Position numbers and translations under genes: made by a program. From CAZDXJ01 sp050303615 (lineage in GTDB: Bacteria; Pseudomonadota; Gammaproteobacteria; Methylococcales; Methylomonadaceae), in contig JBNLCC010000041.1 in the NCBI GenBank assembly GCA_050303615.1, positions 1-48,831 on the forward strand: a DNA stretch of 48,831 nucleotides. Direction: 5' to 3'. Below the pieces are notes generated by a model. It searched no databases. It saw only the letters and a program-made list of their open reading frames with translations, and was not told the DNA's origin. Each line of letters opens with the position of its first letter. Within the stretch, counting starts at the first letter, position 1. This document shows positions 15,541-23,742 of this stretch, piece by piece.

Positions 15541-17022
15541 ATGGAATTGCCAGTACTCAACGACAAACCCGAAATTAAAGGTGGCTGCTCAGCCGGATCA
15601 TGTGGTTCTACAGATGATCAATTAAACCATCTGTCCGATGAAATACGTGAAAAAGTGCAAAACCACCCCTGTTATTCAGAAGATGCGCATCATTATTTTG
15701 CACGTATGCACGTTGCCGTTGCACCGGCCTGTAATATCCAGTGCCACTACTGCAACCGTAAATATGATTGTGCTAACGAATCCAGACCAGGGGTAGTATC
15801 TGAGTTGTTATCCCCCGATCAGGCGGTTAAGAAAACCATGGCAGTTGCGGCCAATATTCCGCAGATGACGGTATTGGGAATTGCCGGTCCAGGCGATCCG
15901 CTGGCCAACCCGGAAAGAACCTTTGAAACCTTTCGCAGACTGAGCGAAGAAGCGCCCGATATTAAACTTTGCGTTTCAACCAATGGCCTTGCCCTGCCTG
16001 CGGCCGTCGAGGAACTGTCCAAACATAATATCGACCATGTCACGATTACGATTAACTGTCTGGATCCTGAAGTCGGGGCAAAAATATATCCTTGGATTTT
16101 CTGGAACAATCGTCGTATTAAAGGAAAAAAAGGCGCAAAAATCCTGATCGAGCAACAGCAAAAAGGCCTGGAAATGCTGGTCGCAAAAGGCATCCTGGTC
16201 AAGGTTAATTCGGTGATGATTCCCGGCGTCAATGACCAGCATCTGGCTGAAGTCAGTAAAGTCGTTAAACAGAAAGGCGCTTTCCTACACAATGTGATGC
16301 CTTTAATAGCCGAGGCCGAGCATGGAACGTTCTATGGCGTGATGGGACAGCGCGGACCTTCTCCTGATGAATTACAGGACTTACAGGATGCCTGCTCCGG
16401 CGATATGAACATGATGCGCCATTGCCGCCAGTGCCGTGCCGATGCGGTTGGAATGCTGGGTGAAGATCGCGGCGATGAGTTTACGCTGGATAAGATTGAA
16501 GATATGGAAATCGATTATCAGGCGGCCATGGAAAAACGCAAGGTCATTCATCAGGCTATTGAAGCGGAAATGAACGAAAAACGTGCGGCTAAGGCCGAAC
16601 ATCAGACAGATCTGCCTAAACTCACTACCCGTCCGGTATTAATGGCGGTGGCCACCAGTGGTCAGGGGGTGATTAATATGCATTTCGGCCATGCCAAAGA
16701 GTTCCTGATCTATGAAGCCTCACCTGAAGGCGTGCGTTTTATCAGTCATCGCAAGACTGAATTATATTGCAGTGGTGATGATACCTGCGGCGATGCCGAA
16801 ACGGCCCTGGAAAAGAATATTCGTACCTTGGAAGGTTGCGAGGCGGTACTGTGTTCCAAGATCGGTTATGAACCGTGGGAACAATTGGAACAGGCCGGTA
16901 TACAACCGAATGGCGAGCATGCCATGGAAAACATTGAAGAGGCGGTTATGGCGGTTTATCTGGAAATGGCTGAGTCCGGGAAACTGGATGAATCAACGGA
17001 CCAACAACGAGCAAATGCATAG
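15541..17022 (+). CDS. nifB: FeMo-cofactor biosynthesis protein NifB
   Basis: NifB is a radical-SAM enzyme that fuses two [4Fe-4S] clusters and inserts carbide to give NifB-co, the core of the nitrogenase cofactor. The 493-residue protein has the radical-SAM motif C64-NIQ-C68-HY-C71 (CNIQCHYCNRKYDC), N-terminal Cys residues (GGCSAGSC, NHPC) for accessory clusters, and CRQCRADAVGMLGEDRG typical of NifB. A C-terminal NifX-like domain (about 370-475: VLMAVATSGQGVINMHFGHA) follows, as in most proteobacterial NifB. It leads a seven-gene operon from a sigma-54 promoter match. Confidence 0.97.
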   Translation: MELPVLNDKPEIKGGCSAGSCGSTDDQLNHLSDEIREKVQNHPCYSEDAHHYFARMHVAVAPACNIQCHYCNRKYDCANESRPGVVSELLSPDQAVKKTMAVAANIPQMTVLGIAGPGDPLANPERTFETFRRLSEEAPDIKLCVSTNGLALPAAVEELSKHNIDHVTITINCLDPEVGAKIYPWIFWNNRRIKGKKGAKILIEQQQKGLEMLVAKGILVKVNSVMIPGVNDQHLAEVSKVVKQKGAFLHNVMPLIAEAEHGTFYGVMGQRGPSPDELQDLQDACSGDMNMMRHCRQCRADAVGMLGEDRGDEFTLDKIEDMEIDYQAAMEKRKVIHQAIEAEMNEKRAAKAEHQTDLPKLTTRPVLMAVATSGQGVINMHFGHAKEFLIYEASPEGVRFISHRKTELYCSGDDTCGDAETALEKNIRTLEGCEAVLCSKIGYEPWEQLEQAGIQPNGEHAMENIEEAVMAVYLEMAESGKLDESTDQQRANA

Positions 17023-17031
17023 GAGCGGCTG

Positions 17032-17310
17032 ATGGCTTTATCAATAATAGAATCTTGCGTTAATTGCTTTGCCTGCGAACCCGTGTGTCCCAGTGATGCA
17101 ATTTATGAAGCGACACCGCATTTTTTAATCGACAGTAAAAAATGCACCGAATGTGAAGGCGACTACGCCAACCCTCAATGCGCCAGTATCTGCCCGATTG
17201 AAGGCGCGATTCTGGACGCCTTGAAAGTGCCGATCAATCCGCCGGGCTCATTAACCGGCATTCCACCGGAAAAAATGGCGGAAGCGATGGCCGAACTGCA
17301 AGCGCACTAA
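17032..17310 (+). CDS. fdxN: 4Fe-4S ferredoxin, FdxN/NifB-associated type
   Basis: A 92-residue two-cluster ferredoxin. The first motif is CVNCFACEPVCP; the second is CTECEGDYANPQCASICP, with the inserted loop between Cys residues that is typical of FdxN and related nif ferredoxins. Such ferredoxins supply electrons to NifB or nitrogenase. It starts 9 bp after nifB behind GGAG and is followed closely by the next gene, so it belongs to the nifB operon. Confidence 0.9.
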   Translation: MALSIIESCVNCFACEPVCPSDAIYEATPHFLIDSKKCTECEGDYANPQCASICPIEGAILDALKVPINPPGSLTGIPPEKMAEAMAELQAH

Positions 17311-17314
17311 CATT

Positions 17315-17740
17315 ATGGCGACAGTCATCTTCTACGAAAAACCGGGTTGCATCAACAATACCCGGCAGAAGAAATTATTGCGTAAAGCTGGCCATACCGT
17401 GCTTGAAAAAAGTCTGTTAACTGAAAACTGGGCGGTAAAGCCACAACAGTTACGCGAATTTTTCGGCACTCGACCTGTACAGCAATGGTTCAATCGTAGT
17501 GCGCCCGCCGTTAAACAAGGTTTAGTTGATCCTGAAACCATCGATGGCGAACAGGCGATCACGCTAATGCTGGCCGACCCGTTACTGATACGCCGACCAC
17601 TGATGCAGGTCGGTAGTGAAAAAATGGCGGGGTTCGATGAGCAGGCAGTCGATCGGTGGATAGGCCTGAACGGCAGTGGCAGCAATGATGATCTGGAAAG
17701 CTGTCCTAACTCTGCACCGGCTGCCCCTTGTCATGACTGA
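17315..17740 (+). CDS. nifO: ArsC/Spx-like nitrogenase-associated protein (NifO type)
   Basis: A 141-residue thioredoxin-fold protein of the ArsC family branch called nitrogenase-associated protein. IFYEKPGCINNTRQKKLL holds one Cys (C12) where arsenate reductases have the catalytic Cys; RRPLMQVG near residue 95 corresponds to the ArsC RRP motif. In Azotobacter NifO lies by nifB/nifQ and affects molybdenum/nitrate balance; the enzymatic role is unclear. The tail beyond about residue 118 is a Ser/Asn/Cys-containing extension. It overlaps the fprA start by 8 bp. Confidence 0.8.
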   Translation: MATVIFYEKPGCINNTRQKKLLRKAGHTVLEKSLLTENWAVKPQQLREFFGTRPVQQWFNRSAPAVKQGLVDPETIDGEQAITLMLADPLLIRRPLMQVGSEKMAGFDEQAVDRWIGLNGSGSNDDLESCPNSAPAAPCHD

Positions 17741-19016
17741 TCTACAGGCTGTTCAATCCGGCACCGGGAAGCCTGTAGCGGTTTCCCTGTCCGATCGTGT
17801 ACACTGGATTGGTGCGTTTGACCCCGGTTTGCGTAGTTTTGACATTATCCTAAAGACCGCTAACGGCACCACTTATAATGCCTACCTGATTCGCGGCAGC
17901 GAAGGCGTTGCCGTCATTGATACCGTCAAGGAAGGGTTTGGAGATGATTTTTTCTCCCGGCTGGAATCGGTCGCCGACTATTCGGAAATCAAGGTCATCG
18001 TACTCAATCACCTGGAACCGGATCACACCGGTGCGCTGCCTGAATTAATGCGGCGGGCACCGCAGGCGCAGTTGTTTATCTCACAAAAAGCGCAATCCAT
18101 GTTGAAAGCATTGCTGAAACAGGACAAGTTGAGCTTTACCCCGGTTCTAACCGGCGACAAAGTTTCACTGGGCGACCGTACCCTGGAGTTTTTACACACC
18201 CCCTATTTACATTGGCCGGACACCCAATGCACCTATTTGCCCGAAGAAAAAACCCTGTTTTCCGGCGATGTATTCGGCTGTCACTTCTGCGATACCCGTT
18301 TATTCAATGATAAATCCGGCGACTTCAGATTCTCTTTTGAATATTACTACGCGCATATCATGCGGCCTTTTAAAAACTATGTGGTTCGCGCATTAAAACT
18401 GATAGAGCCTTTACAACCCGAATTGATTGCACCGACTCACGGCCCCATATTACGAGATCGGCCGATGCGCTACGTACAGCGTTATCACGAACTGTCACAA
18501 CCCTCATTGGCCACCGCCAACCAGCAAAACGAAAAAACATTGCTGATTTTCTATATCAGCTCGTACGGCAATACCCGACGCATGGCTGAAGCCATCTACG
18601 CCGGCGCCATGTCTATTCCCGGCGTACTGGTTTCTTTATATGACCTCGAAGGCAGCGAAATCAGCCCTTTCGTCGATCTGATCGAGGATGCGGACGGCTT
18701 ATTGCTAGGCACACCAACCATTAACGGCGACTCCGTCAAACCGGTCTGGGATCTGTTGTCGTCACTGGCGGTGATTAACCTAAAAAACAAACTTGGCGGC
18801 GTCTTCGGTTCGTACGGCTGGACCGGGGAAGCAGTGCGGCTGGTTGAAGACCGGTTAAGAGGACTCAAACTACGCGTGCCGATTCAAGGCCTGCGAGTAA
18901 AACTAATTCCTACCGAGGAAGAACTTAAAGACTGTACCCGATTCGGGCGAGATCTGGCAGAGGAGTTGATGGGGCTTAGAAAGCCAAAAGTTATCGACTT
19001 TTCCGACCTGGCCTGA
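17733..19016 (+). CDS. FprA-family A-type flavoprotein (diiron oxygen/NO reductase)
   Basis: A 427-residue flavodiiron protein. The metallo-beta-lactamase domain has the diiron motif HLEPDH (residues 93-98), then DVFGCHFCDTRLF and APTHGPI. The flavodoxin domain starts near residue 270 with IFYISSYGNTRRMAEAIY. These enzymes reduce O2 to water or NO to N2O. In a nifB operon the likely task is oxygen removal or electron-sink protection of oxygen-sensitive maturation. The ATG at 17733 lies inside the end of nifO; longer starts within nifO are unlikely. No rubredoxin domain is attached. Confidence 0.88.
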   Translation: MTDLQAVQSGTGKPVAVSLSDRVHWIGAFDPGLRSFDIILKTANGTTYNAYLIRGSEGVAVIDTVKEGFGDDFFSRLESVADYSEIKVIVLNHLEPDHTGALPELMRRAPQAQLFISQKAQSMLKALLKQDKLSFTPVLTGDKVSLGDRTLEFLHTPYLHWPDTQCTYLPEEKTLFSGDVFGCHFCDTRLFNDKSGDFRFSFEYYYAHIMRPFKNYVVRALKLIEPLQPELIAPTHGPILRDRPMRYVQRYHELSQPSLATANQQNEKTLLIFYISSYGNTRRMAEAIYAGAMSIPGVLVSLYDLEGSEISPFVDLIEDADGLLLGTPTINGDSVKPVWDLLSSLAVINLKNKLGGVFGSYGWTGEAVRLVEDRLRGLKLRVPIQGLRVKLIPTEEELKDCTRFGRDLAEELMGLRKPKVIDFSDLA

Positions 19017-19048
19017 CTTTATTATAACTACACATCAGGAGTATCAAC

Positions 19049-19336
19049 ATGGCAAAAGCTAATGTTACCTTTGAAGATATTGACGTCACCGTATCCGTTC
19101 CGGCCGGAACCCGCGTAATAGAGGTTTCCGAAAAAGTCGGTTCAGGTATCACCTACGGCTGTCGCGAGGGGGATTGCGGTACCTGCATCATGAAAGTCAC
19201 TCAAGGCTGGCAACATTTGTCGGAACCCTCAGTACTGGAAGATAAAGTACTAAGAGAAAACATGGCAGGAAAACACAACCGTCTGGCTTGCCAGGCACAG
19301 GTTCTGGGCGGCGATATTTCTGTTAAACCAGCGTGA
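19049..19336 (+). CDS. Plant-type [2Fe-2S] ferredoxin
   Basis: A 95-residue ferredoxin with the cluster motif CREGDCGTC followed by RLACQAQV (fourth Cys), and a typical beta-grasp pattern. It follows fprA after 32 bp with AGGAG ahead of the ATG. It could pass electrons to the FprA protein or to nitrogenase components; the partner is not visible from sequence. Confidence 0.85.
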   Translation: MAKANVTFEDIDVTVSVPAGTRVIEVSEKVGSGITYGCREGDCGTCIMKVTQGWQHLSEPSVLEDKVLRENMAGKHNRLACQAQVLGGDISVKPA

Positions 19337-19362
19337 TTACATTAACTACATAGGGGAAAAAA

Positions 19363-19710
19363 ATGGCTATCGTAACTTTCACCAATCCGGAATACCGGGA
19401 TAAAACAATCTATGCCACCGCCGGCAGTCATACCCAGACAATACTGAACCTGGCACGCGCAAACAAGATTCCTATCAACTTTGAATGCGAAGACGGCGAA
19501 TGCGGTACCTGCGTGGTCAAAGTCAGCAGCCTGGATAATAAAAGCCGCATGGGCGGACCGCTAACGGAAAAAGAAAAAAACGTCTTGCGTTCAATTGGCA
19601 AATTAACCAAGGAAGAAATGGAACAAATGATCGTCGACGATCTGCCCAGTCCATGGCGACTGGCCTGTCAGATGATCGTGCGTGATGAAGACCTGCGCAT
19701 CGAGTATTAA
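19363..19710 (+). CDS. fesII: FeSII (Shethna protein II)-like [2Fe-2S] ferredoxin
   Basis: A 115-residue [2Fe-2S] protein with CEDGECGTCVV and a late Cys in WRLACQMIV. Between them lies the insertion GPLTEKEKNVLRSIGKLTKE, which I recognise from the Azotobacter FeSII protein (its lysine-rich loop and the RLACQ.IV.DEDL ending). FeSII forms a reversible inactive complex with nitrogenase under oxygen stress (conformational protection). Its place right after fprA and a ferredoxin supports an oxygen-protection block in the nifB operon. The assignment is from memory of the family, without alignment. Confidence 0.78.
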   Translation: MAIVTFTNPEYRDKTIYATAGSHTQTILNLARANKIPINFECEDGECGTCVVKVSSLDNKSRMGGPLTEKEKNVLRSIGKLTKEEMEQMIVDDLPSPWRLACQMIVRDEDLRIEY

Positions 19711-19713
19711 AAC

Positions 19714-20292
19714 ATGATCGTCGCGCTCCAGCCCTTAACTGGCGACAGGGAATACATCTATGAAGCCCTGTTGGCCGACCTGAAAATCACGCCCAATCGG
19801 CAATCGCTGGCAAAAATACTGGCCAGTTGGTTGACCGGAAAAAGCGTATTACCCGATTATCTGGGGCTGGAACCGGCACAATTTACCGCACTGCTTAAAA
19901 CCTACTTTCCAGGGCAGGCCATTCCTGTCCAGGCCCCGTCCGGCATAAAACTGGACGATACCCGTATGCTGGAAAAAGAAGACCTTATCCGGCTGTTGCA
20001 GGGATTCAGTTTAAAACAGGACCAGGAAAACGAATGTCTGATAGGCCTGATCGTATCGGCGTGTTTAGGCAGTGATCATTTATGGCAGGATATGGGCTTC
20101 TGGCAACGCAGTGAGCTCTCGGAATTTTTAACCTATAATTTTCCCCGGCTGGCTTCACGTAATAACAAAGATATGAAATGGAAGAAATTTCTCTATAAAC
20201 AGTTATGCGAAGCCGAAGGCCTGTATCTGTGCCGCGCGCCATCCTGCGAAGTGTGCACGGATTATTCGGTCTGTTTCGGACCCGAGGAATAA
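19714..20292 (+). CDS. nifQ: NifQ, molybdenum donor for FeMo-co
   Basis: NifQ carries a Mo-Fe-S cluster and delivers molybdenum to NifEN/NifH. The 192-residue protein ends with the family motif C-x4-C-x2-C-x5-C (CRAPSCEVCTDYSVC). DHLWQDMGFWQRSELSEFL is the conserved central part. It starts 3 bp after fesII and is the last gene of the nifB operon, followed by a hairpin. Confidence 0.93.
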   Translation: MIVALQPLTGDREYIYEALLADLKITPNRQSLAKILASWLTGKSVLPDYLGLEPAQFTALLKTYFPGQAIPVQAPSGIKLDDTRMLEKEDLIRLLQGFSLKQDQENECLIGLIVSACLGSDHLWQDMGFWQRSELSEFLTYNFPRLASRNNKDMKWKKFLYKQLCEAEGLYLCRAPSCEVCTDYSVCFGPEE

Positions 20293-20665
20293 AGCCAAAA
20301 TTAGACACTAATTCAAACAAACATTGACCGCGAAAATCGATCAATTCGATTGCGGTCACTCTCTATCACCGGAATGGACTTCTTGTCAGCCAGCAAGATG
20401 TTCCATCTGCCCGCTGGATTAGCCTAGAAACTACCCATTTGATCCTAGAGCAGTGGATCAGAATAGCTTTTCGTACTTTACGCGTTTTATTGACCAAACG
20501 TCGTAGCTTTTCAACAGACTATTGCCTGATTGGCAGTTTTTTCCACTAACAAGAGAATGTCATGCCTAATATCCCTGATCGATCCGTCCCGGTGTCCGAA
20601 AAAAGACGCAACTCCCATTCCAGCGTAAACCTTCGGTATAACTTCACTGCCGCCTTTGCTTTATG
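20293..20665. other. Non-coding gap between nifQ and tpm
   Basis: About 370 bp. Apart from the hairpin just after nifQ, I see no convincing gene, sigma-54 promoter or NifA site. Short stop-broken frames resemble nothing I can name; it may be a decayed insertion. Confidence 0.4.
20325..20358 (+). terminator. Hairpin after nifQ
   Basis: TGACCGC pairs with GCGGTCA, and inner ATCG with CGAT, with small mismatches and a 7-nt loop. It starts 33 bp after the nifQ stop. No strong T-run follows, so termination efficiency is uncertain. Confidence 0.5.
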
Positions 20666-21313
20666 ATGAGCGATCGAGACAACCATCTTTGGTTGCAACT
20701 GTGGCGGGACGAAAAGCACATAGATTTCCACCAGAACTGTGTTAATCGTTTCCTGACCAAATTCTGGCCTCGTTTCAATCACATCGAAAAAAGCCGCGTG
20801 TTTGTGCCCTTGTGCGGCAAAAGCCTGGATATGATATGGCTTGCCAATCAAGGTCATAAAGTCATTGGCGTTGAATTGAGCCCTATTGCAGTCAAAGCAT
20901 TCTTTAAAGAAAACGGACTGAAACCGGTAAAACGCCGTAATGGCAAATTTACCTTATGGAAACACGGCAATATCAGCATCCTGTGTGGTGATTACTTCTC
21001 ACTCAACAAGAAGGTACTGGGTCATATCGATATGGTCTATGATCGCTCTGCCCTGACGGCCTTATCCGCCGATATACGTAGCCAATATGTCATTCATATG
21101 AAATTGATTGTCCCTTTAGGGACAAATATTTTTTTACTGACCCTTGAAGATAACACATTGCAGCAACCCGCTTATCAGGTCGATGAAGAGGTCGCAGCAC
21201 TATACTCTGAAAATTTTCATATCAACCTCGCCCATGTAGAAGACGCGTGCAATTTAGACAAGGAACCATTACATGATGTGAAATATAAGTTATATCAACT
21301 ATCCGGCAAATAA
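20666..21313 (+). CDS. tpm: Thiopurine S-methyltransferase-family SAM methyltransferase
   Basis: A 215-residue class I methyltransferase. The SAM-binding motifs VFVPLCGKSLDMIWLANQGH and VIGVELSPIAVKAFF are those of bacterial Tpm, and DMVYDRSALTAL corresponds to the conserved acidic/aromatic motif. Bacterial Tpm methylates thiopurines and selenium or tellurium species. Two ATGs stand in tandem; I use the second. It has no nif-type promoter and converges on the SagB-type gene with a 5-bp gap, so its link to nitrogen fixation may be incidental. Confidence 0.85.
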   Translation: MSDRDNHLWLQLWRDEKHIDFHQNCVNRFLTKFWPRFNHIEKSRVFVPLCGKSLDMIWLANQGHKVIGVELSPIAVKAFFKENGLKPVKRRNGKFTLWKHGNISILCGDYFSLNKKVLGHIDMVYDRSALTALSADIRSQYVIHMKLIVPLGTNIFLLTLEDNTLQQPAYQVDEEVAALYSENFHINLAHVEDACNLDKEPLHDVKYKLYQLSGK

Positions 21314-21318
21314 CCGGC

Positions 21319-22917
21319 TCAGGTTTCCGCTCTGTTTAAATGTGCATAGGCGGAAAAGGTCTGGATGCGTTGATCTACCAACGCCTCACCGACGGTAAAG
21401 TGATACAGACTTTGCAGGGTATCACCTTTAATGCCCAAGATATCGTGTACATCATCATCAAAAAAACAACCGATGCCGGTGCCACTCAGACCGGCGGCTT
21501 CGGCTTCCATATACAAAACCTGTCCCAGTAAACCGCATTCCCAGAACAGGCGGCGATAGCACCAGGCCTGTTCGGCAACAATATCGTTAAACTCAGCCAG
21601 CATGGCTAAACTGAACGCACTGTCGGAGGCGATAGGCTGGTGACAGGATAAAGTTTTAGCCGGCAGTCTTACATCCCCTTCATGTAATAAATACAGGCTG
21701 GGAAACGCCTCTACCGCCTGCCATTTAAATTCGCTGTTCAGTTGTTTGGTTAAGCTGTCTAATGCTTCGCCAGAGCGCGGCAAACAATACAAACCCGGGG
21801 GCAAGCCTTCAACTTTATGTACAAACAAGCACAGATGCACGGCAGGCGGCCAGTTCCAGGCATCAAAAGGCGGCTTGTCTGCTGCCGACAAAGCATCCAG
21901 TATCCGAAAAAAAGCCTGCTGTTTGATCGCAATAGCCTGCGCATTAAAACGTTGCGCACTGCGCCGCTGCCTGATCAATTGACTGACCGGCACGGAACAA
22001 TCGGATTTAACAGCTACTGAAGACTGCGGCTGCCACTGCCTTTGCTGCGGATGTTTCTTCTGTGCCGCTTTCGATACTTCATCAATAACCGGCCACTGGT
22101 ACATATGATAAGCACCCAGCGACTGGGCACTACCCTGCCATGAGGCCTGCTGTACGGCTTGCAATAAAGCGGTCCTGTCCGTACTAACCCCTGATTGTCG
22201 GTCAATCCCATTGTAATGAATGCGACAAATCAAGTCCGGCGTTTCCAGCTCCCCGACGACAAATCCGCCTTTGTCCAGCCCTAATACACAGGCTAACTCA
22301 GTATCGGAATATTCGGATAACAATTCCACTCGCCAGCCCAGTGCGGCGGCGGCATAACTTAAAGCCGCCAAAGCATGACCGGCATCCAGTTGGCAATAGC
22401 GGTAGGCCCGCTCACCATATTTCCAGGCTTCCCGCCAGTGGATGGAACTAAGCCCTATTAACACGCCATGTTGTAATACCAGTTCTTCAAATGTACACCG
22501 CTGCTCCAGTTGATGCTCATAACTCACATAGTGGTAGACGCCCTGCGGCATCAGCTCAGTTGCAGTATTAACCAGATATACTTCAGTCGGGTGTAAATTT
22601 CCGCTCGAGGGATTATTACGTAACGACCACCGGTCCGGGCCAAACTGTTTCCAGGCCGACAAACCAAAAGCCAGTTCCAGCATCAGCCCAAGATGATCAA
22701 GGTTGAGTTCGGATGCCTTAATGGTCTGCCTTTGATCCAGTTGCGCCCATGTCACCGATAGCGCTTTACCCGGTTTGGGCAAAGGCTGAATTGGACAGCC
22801 GTCAAAATATCGAAAGGGATTTGGCTGGTCATCCCAGTCCAAAGTTTCCGGGGCTGACGCATAACGCTGCAAACTATGTTTACTGCGTTGATGGTAGACA
22901 GTGACCGAGTTGATCAT
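21319..22917 (-). CDS. SagB/ThcOx-type dehydrogenase, tandem nitroreductase-fold protein
   Basis: A 532-residue protein with two nitroreductase-like halves. The first (about 60-270) holds SLRNNPSSGNLHPTEVYLV, the SagB FMN-site signature, and LDAGHALAALSYAAAALGW. The second (about 300-525) begins RQRRSAQRFN and ends LYMEAEAAGLSGTGIGCFFDDDVH. SagB-type enzymes use FMN and often oxidise azoline rings in peptide products, but stand-alone tandem members have no known substrate, and no precursor peptide or cyclodehydratase is seen here. Its start overlaps the stop of the NifZ-like gene (TAATG), so the two are co-translated, tying this enzyme to nitrogen fixation. Confidence 0.8.
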   Translation of the reverse strand: MINSVTVYHQRSKHSLQRYASAPETLDWDDQPNPFRYFDGCPIQPLPKPGKALSVTWAQLDQRQTIKASELNLDHLGLMLELAFGLSAWKQFGPDRWSLRNNPSSGNLHPTEVYLVNTATELMPQGVYHYVSYEHQLEQRCTFEELVLQHGVLIGLSSIHWREAWKYGERAYRYCQLDAGHALAALSYAAAALGWRVELLSEYSDTELACVLGLDKGGFVVGELETPDLICRIHYNGIDRQSGVSTDRTALLQAVQQASWQGSAQSLGAYHMYQWPVIDEVSKAAQKKHPQQRQWQPQSSVAVKSDCSVPVSQLIRQRRSAQRFNAQAIAIKQQAFFRILDALSAADKPPFDAWNWPPAVHLCLFVHKVEGLPPGLYCLPRSGEALDSLTKQLNSEFKWQAVEAFPSLYLLHEGDVRLPAKTLSCHQPIASDSAFSLAMLAEFNDIVAEQAWCYRRLFWECGLLGQVLYMEAEAAGLSGTGIGCFFDDDVHDILGIKGDTLQSLYHFTVGEALVDQRIQTFSAYAHLNRAET

Positions 22918-23171
22918 TAATTTTGCTCCAGCATCAAGTCCTCGGTCAGGCAGCCTATCGGCCTGCCAAGATTCAATTCTTTGTCCTCAAACCGAACCAG
23001 AAACACATCTTTTGTCGGCTCTTCCTCCACATGTCCACGCATAACAATCACTCCCCGCGTTCCGGATTCCGCCAGAACATCACCTATTTCATTGTCCGGC
23101 ATCGACCCGTCATCAACTATATTATGCGCCGCGTAAACCACATCACCTACATCTAAATCTTCAATTTTCAT
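22917..23171 (-). CDS. Small NifZ-domain protein (second NifZ homologue)
   Basis: An 84-residue protein whose core (LDVGDVVYAAHNIVDDGSMP..EIGDVLAESGTRGVIV...VFLVRFEDK..GRPIGCLTEDL) follows the NifZ domain pattern seen also in the full nifZ at 28934. NifZ helps mature the second P-cluster of the MoFe protein; this short paralogue has one domain only. The start at 23171 is preceded by AGGTGGA; a longer frame to 23216 is less likely. It is divergent from the iscA-nifU operon and coupled to the SagB-type gene. The function of the pair is unknown. Confidence 0.75.
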   Translation of the reverse strand: MKIEDLDVGDVVYAAHNIVDDGSMPDNEIGDVLAESGTRGVIVMRGHVEEEPTKDVFLVRFEDKELNLGRPIGCLTEDLMLEQN

Positions 23172-23195
23172 TATTTCCACCTTTGTCAAAAAAAT

Positions 23196-23211
23196 TGTAG
23201 CAAACCTTACA
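23196..23211. promoter_or_regulatory. NifA upstream activator site (TGT-N10-ACA) ahead of iscA
   Basis: TGTAGCAAACCTTACA fits TGT-N10-ACA and lies 94 bp upstream of the iscA/nifU sigma-54 promoter. It is only 25 bp from the divergent NifZ-like start, so it could also influence that gene; no sigma-54 promoter match was found on that side. Confidence 0.65.
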
Positions 23212-23304
23212 AACACCCTCGCATTGTTACCAAACCACCCCTTAAAAAAATATTACAAAAATATTAATCCTTTAAAAACAATACATTAAAAGCCTTATAA
23301 AAAA

Positions 23305-23320
23305 TGGCACACAGGTTGCT
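23305..23320 (+). promoter_or_regulatory. Sigma-54 promoter match for iscA-nifUSV and downstream genes
   Basis: TGGCACACAGGTTGCT is a perfect TGGCAC-N5-TTGCW. Initiation near 23332 fits the chosen iscA start at 23368 and rules out the upstream in-frame start at 23323. Confidence 0.9.
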
Positions 23321-23367
23321 AAATGTATTTACAAAAACGATGCCAAGCAATCTTGCAGGAGAAAGAC

Positions 23368-23724
23368 ATGATTACATTAACCGATAGTGCGATAACCGCA
23401 GTCACTCGATTTATCGACGGTTCCGATAAACCCACCGCCGGTTTACGTATAGAAGTGACTGACGGGGGCTGTTCCGGATTGCAATATGGGATGAAGCTTG
23501 AATCCGAACAAGGTGAAAACGATACCGTGATCGATTGTGGCGAGATGAAAGTTTTTATCGATGCTGAAAGCTTTCCCCTGTTGGACGGCATGACTGTCGA
23601 TTTTCTAGACAGCCTGGACGGCTCCGGTTTTAAATTTACCAACCCCAATGCTGCTAAAAGCTGTGCCTGCGGCACATCATTTTCGACCAGCGCAAACGGC
23701 GGCTCGGCAAAAACCTGTTCATAA
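23368..23724 (+). CDS. iscA: IscA/HesB-type iron-sulfur assembly protein
   Basis: A 118-residue A-type Fe-S carrier with the three conserved Cys residues: GGCSGLQYG and the C-terminal SCACG. It moves Fe-S clusters from NifU to targets and corresponds to IscA-nif of Azotobacter by position just before nifU. A short tail follows the CACG motif. The start has AGGAGAAAGAC in front. Confidence 0.92.
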   Translation: MITLTDSAITAVTRFIDGSDKPTAGLRIEVTDGGCSGLQYGMKLESEQGENDTVIDCGEMKVFIDAESFPLLDGMTVDFLDSLDGSGFKFTNPNAAKSCACGTSFSTSANGGSAKTCS

Positions 23725-23742
23725 GATTTAGAGGAAGTAGCT

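Noticed and set aside
23175..23300. Sigma-54 promoter for the NifZ-like/SagB pair
   Set aside because: The best minus-strand GG and GC dinucleotides are spaced wrongly by 2-4 bp; no acceptable -24/-12 was found.
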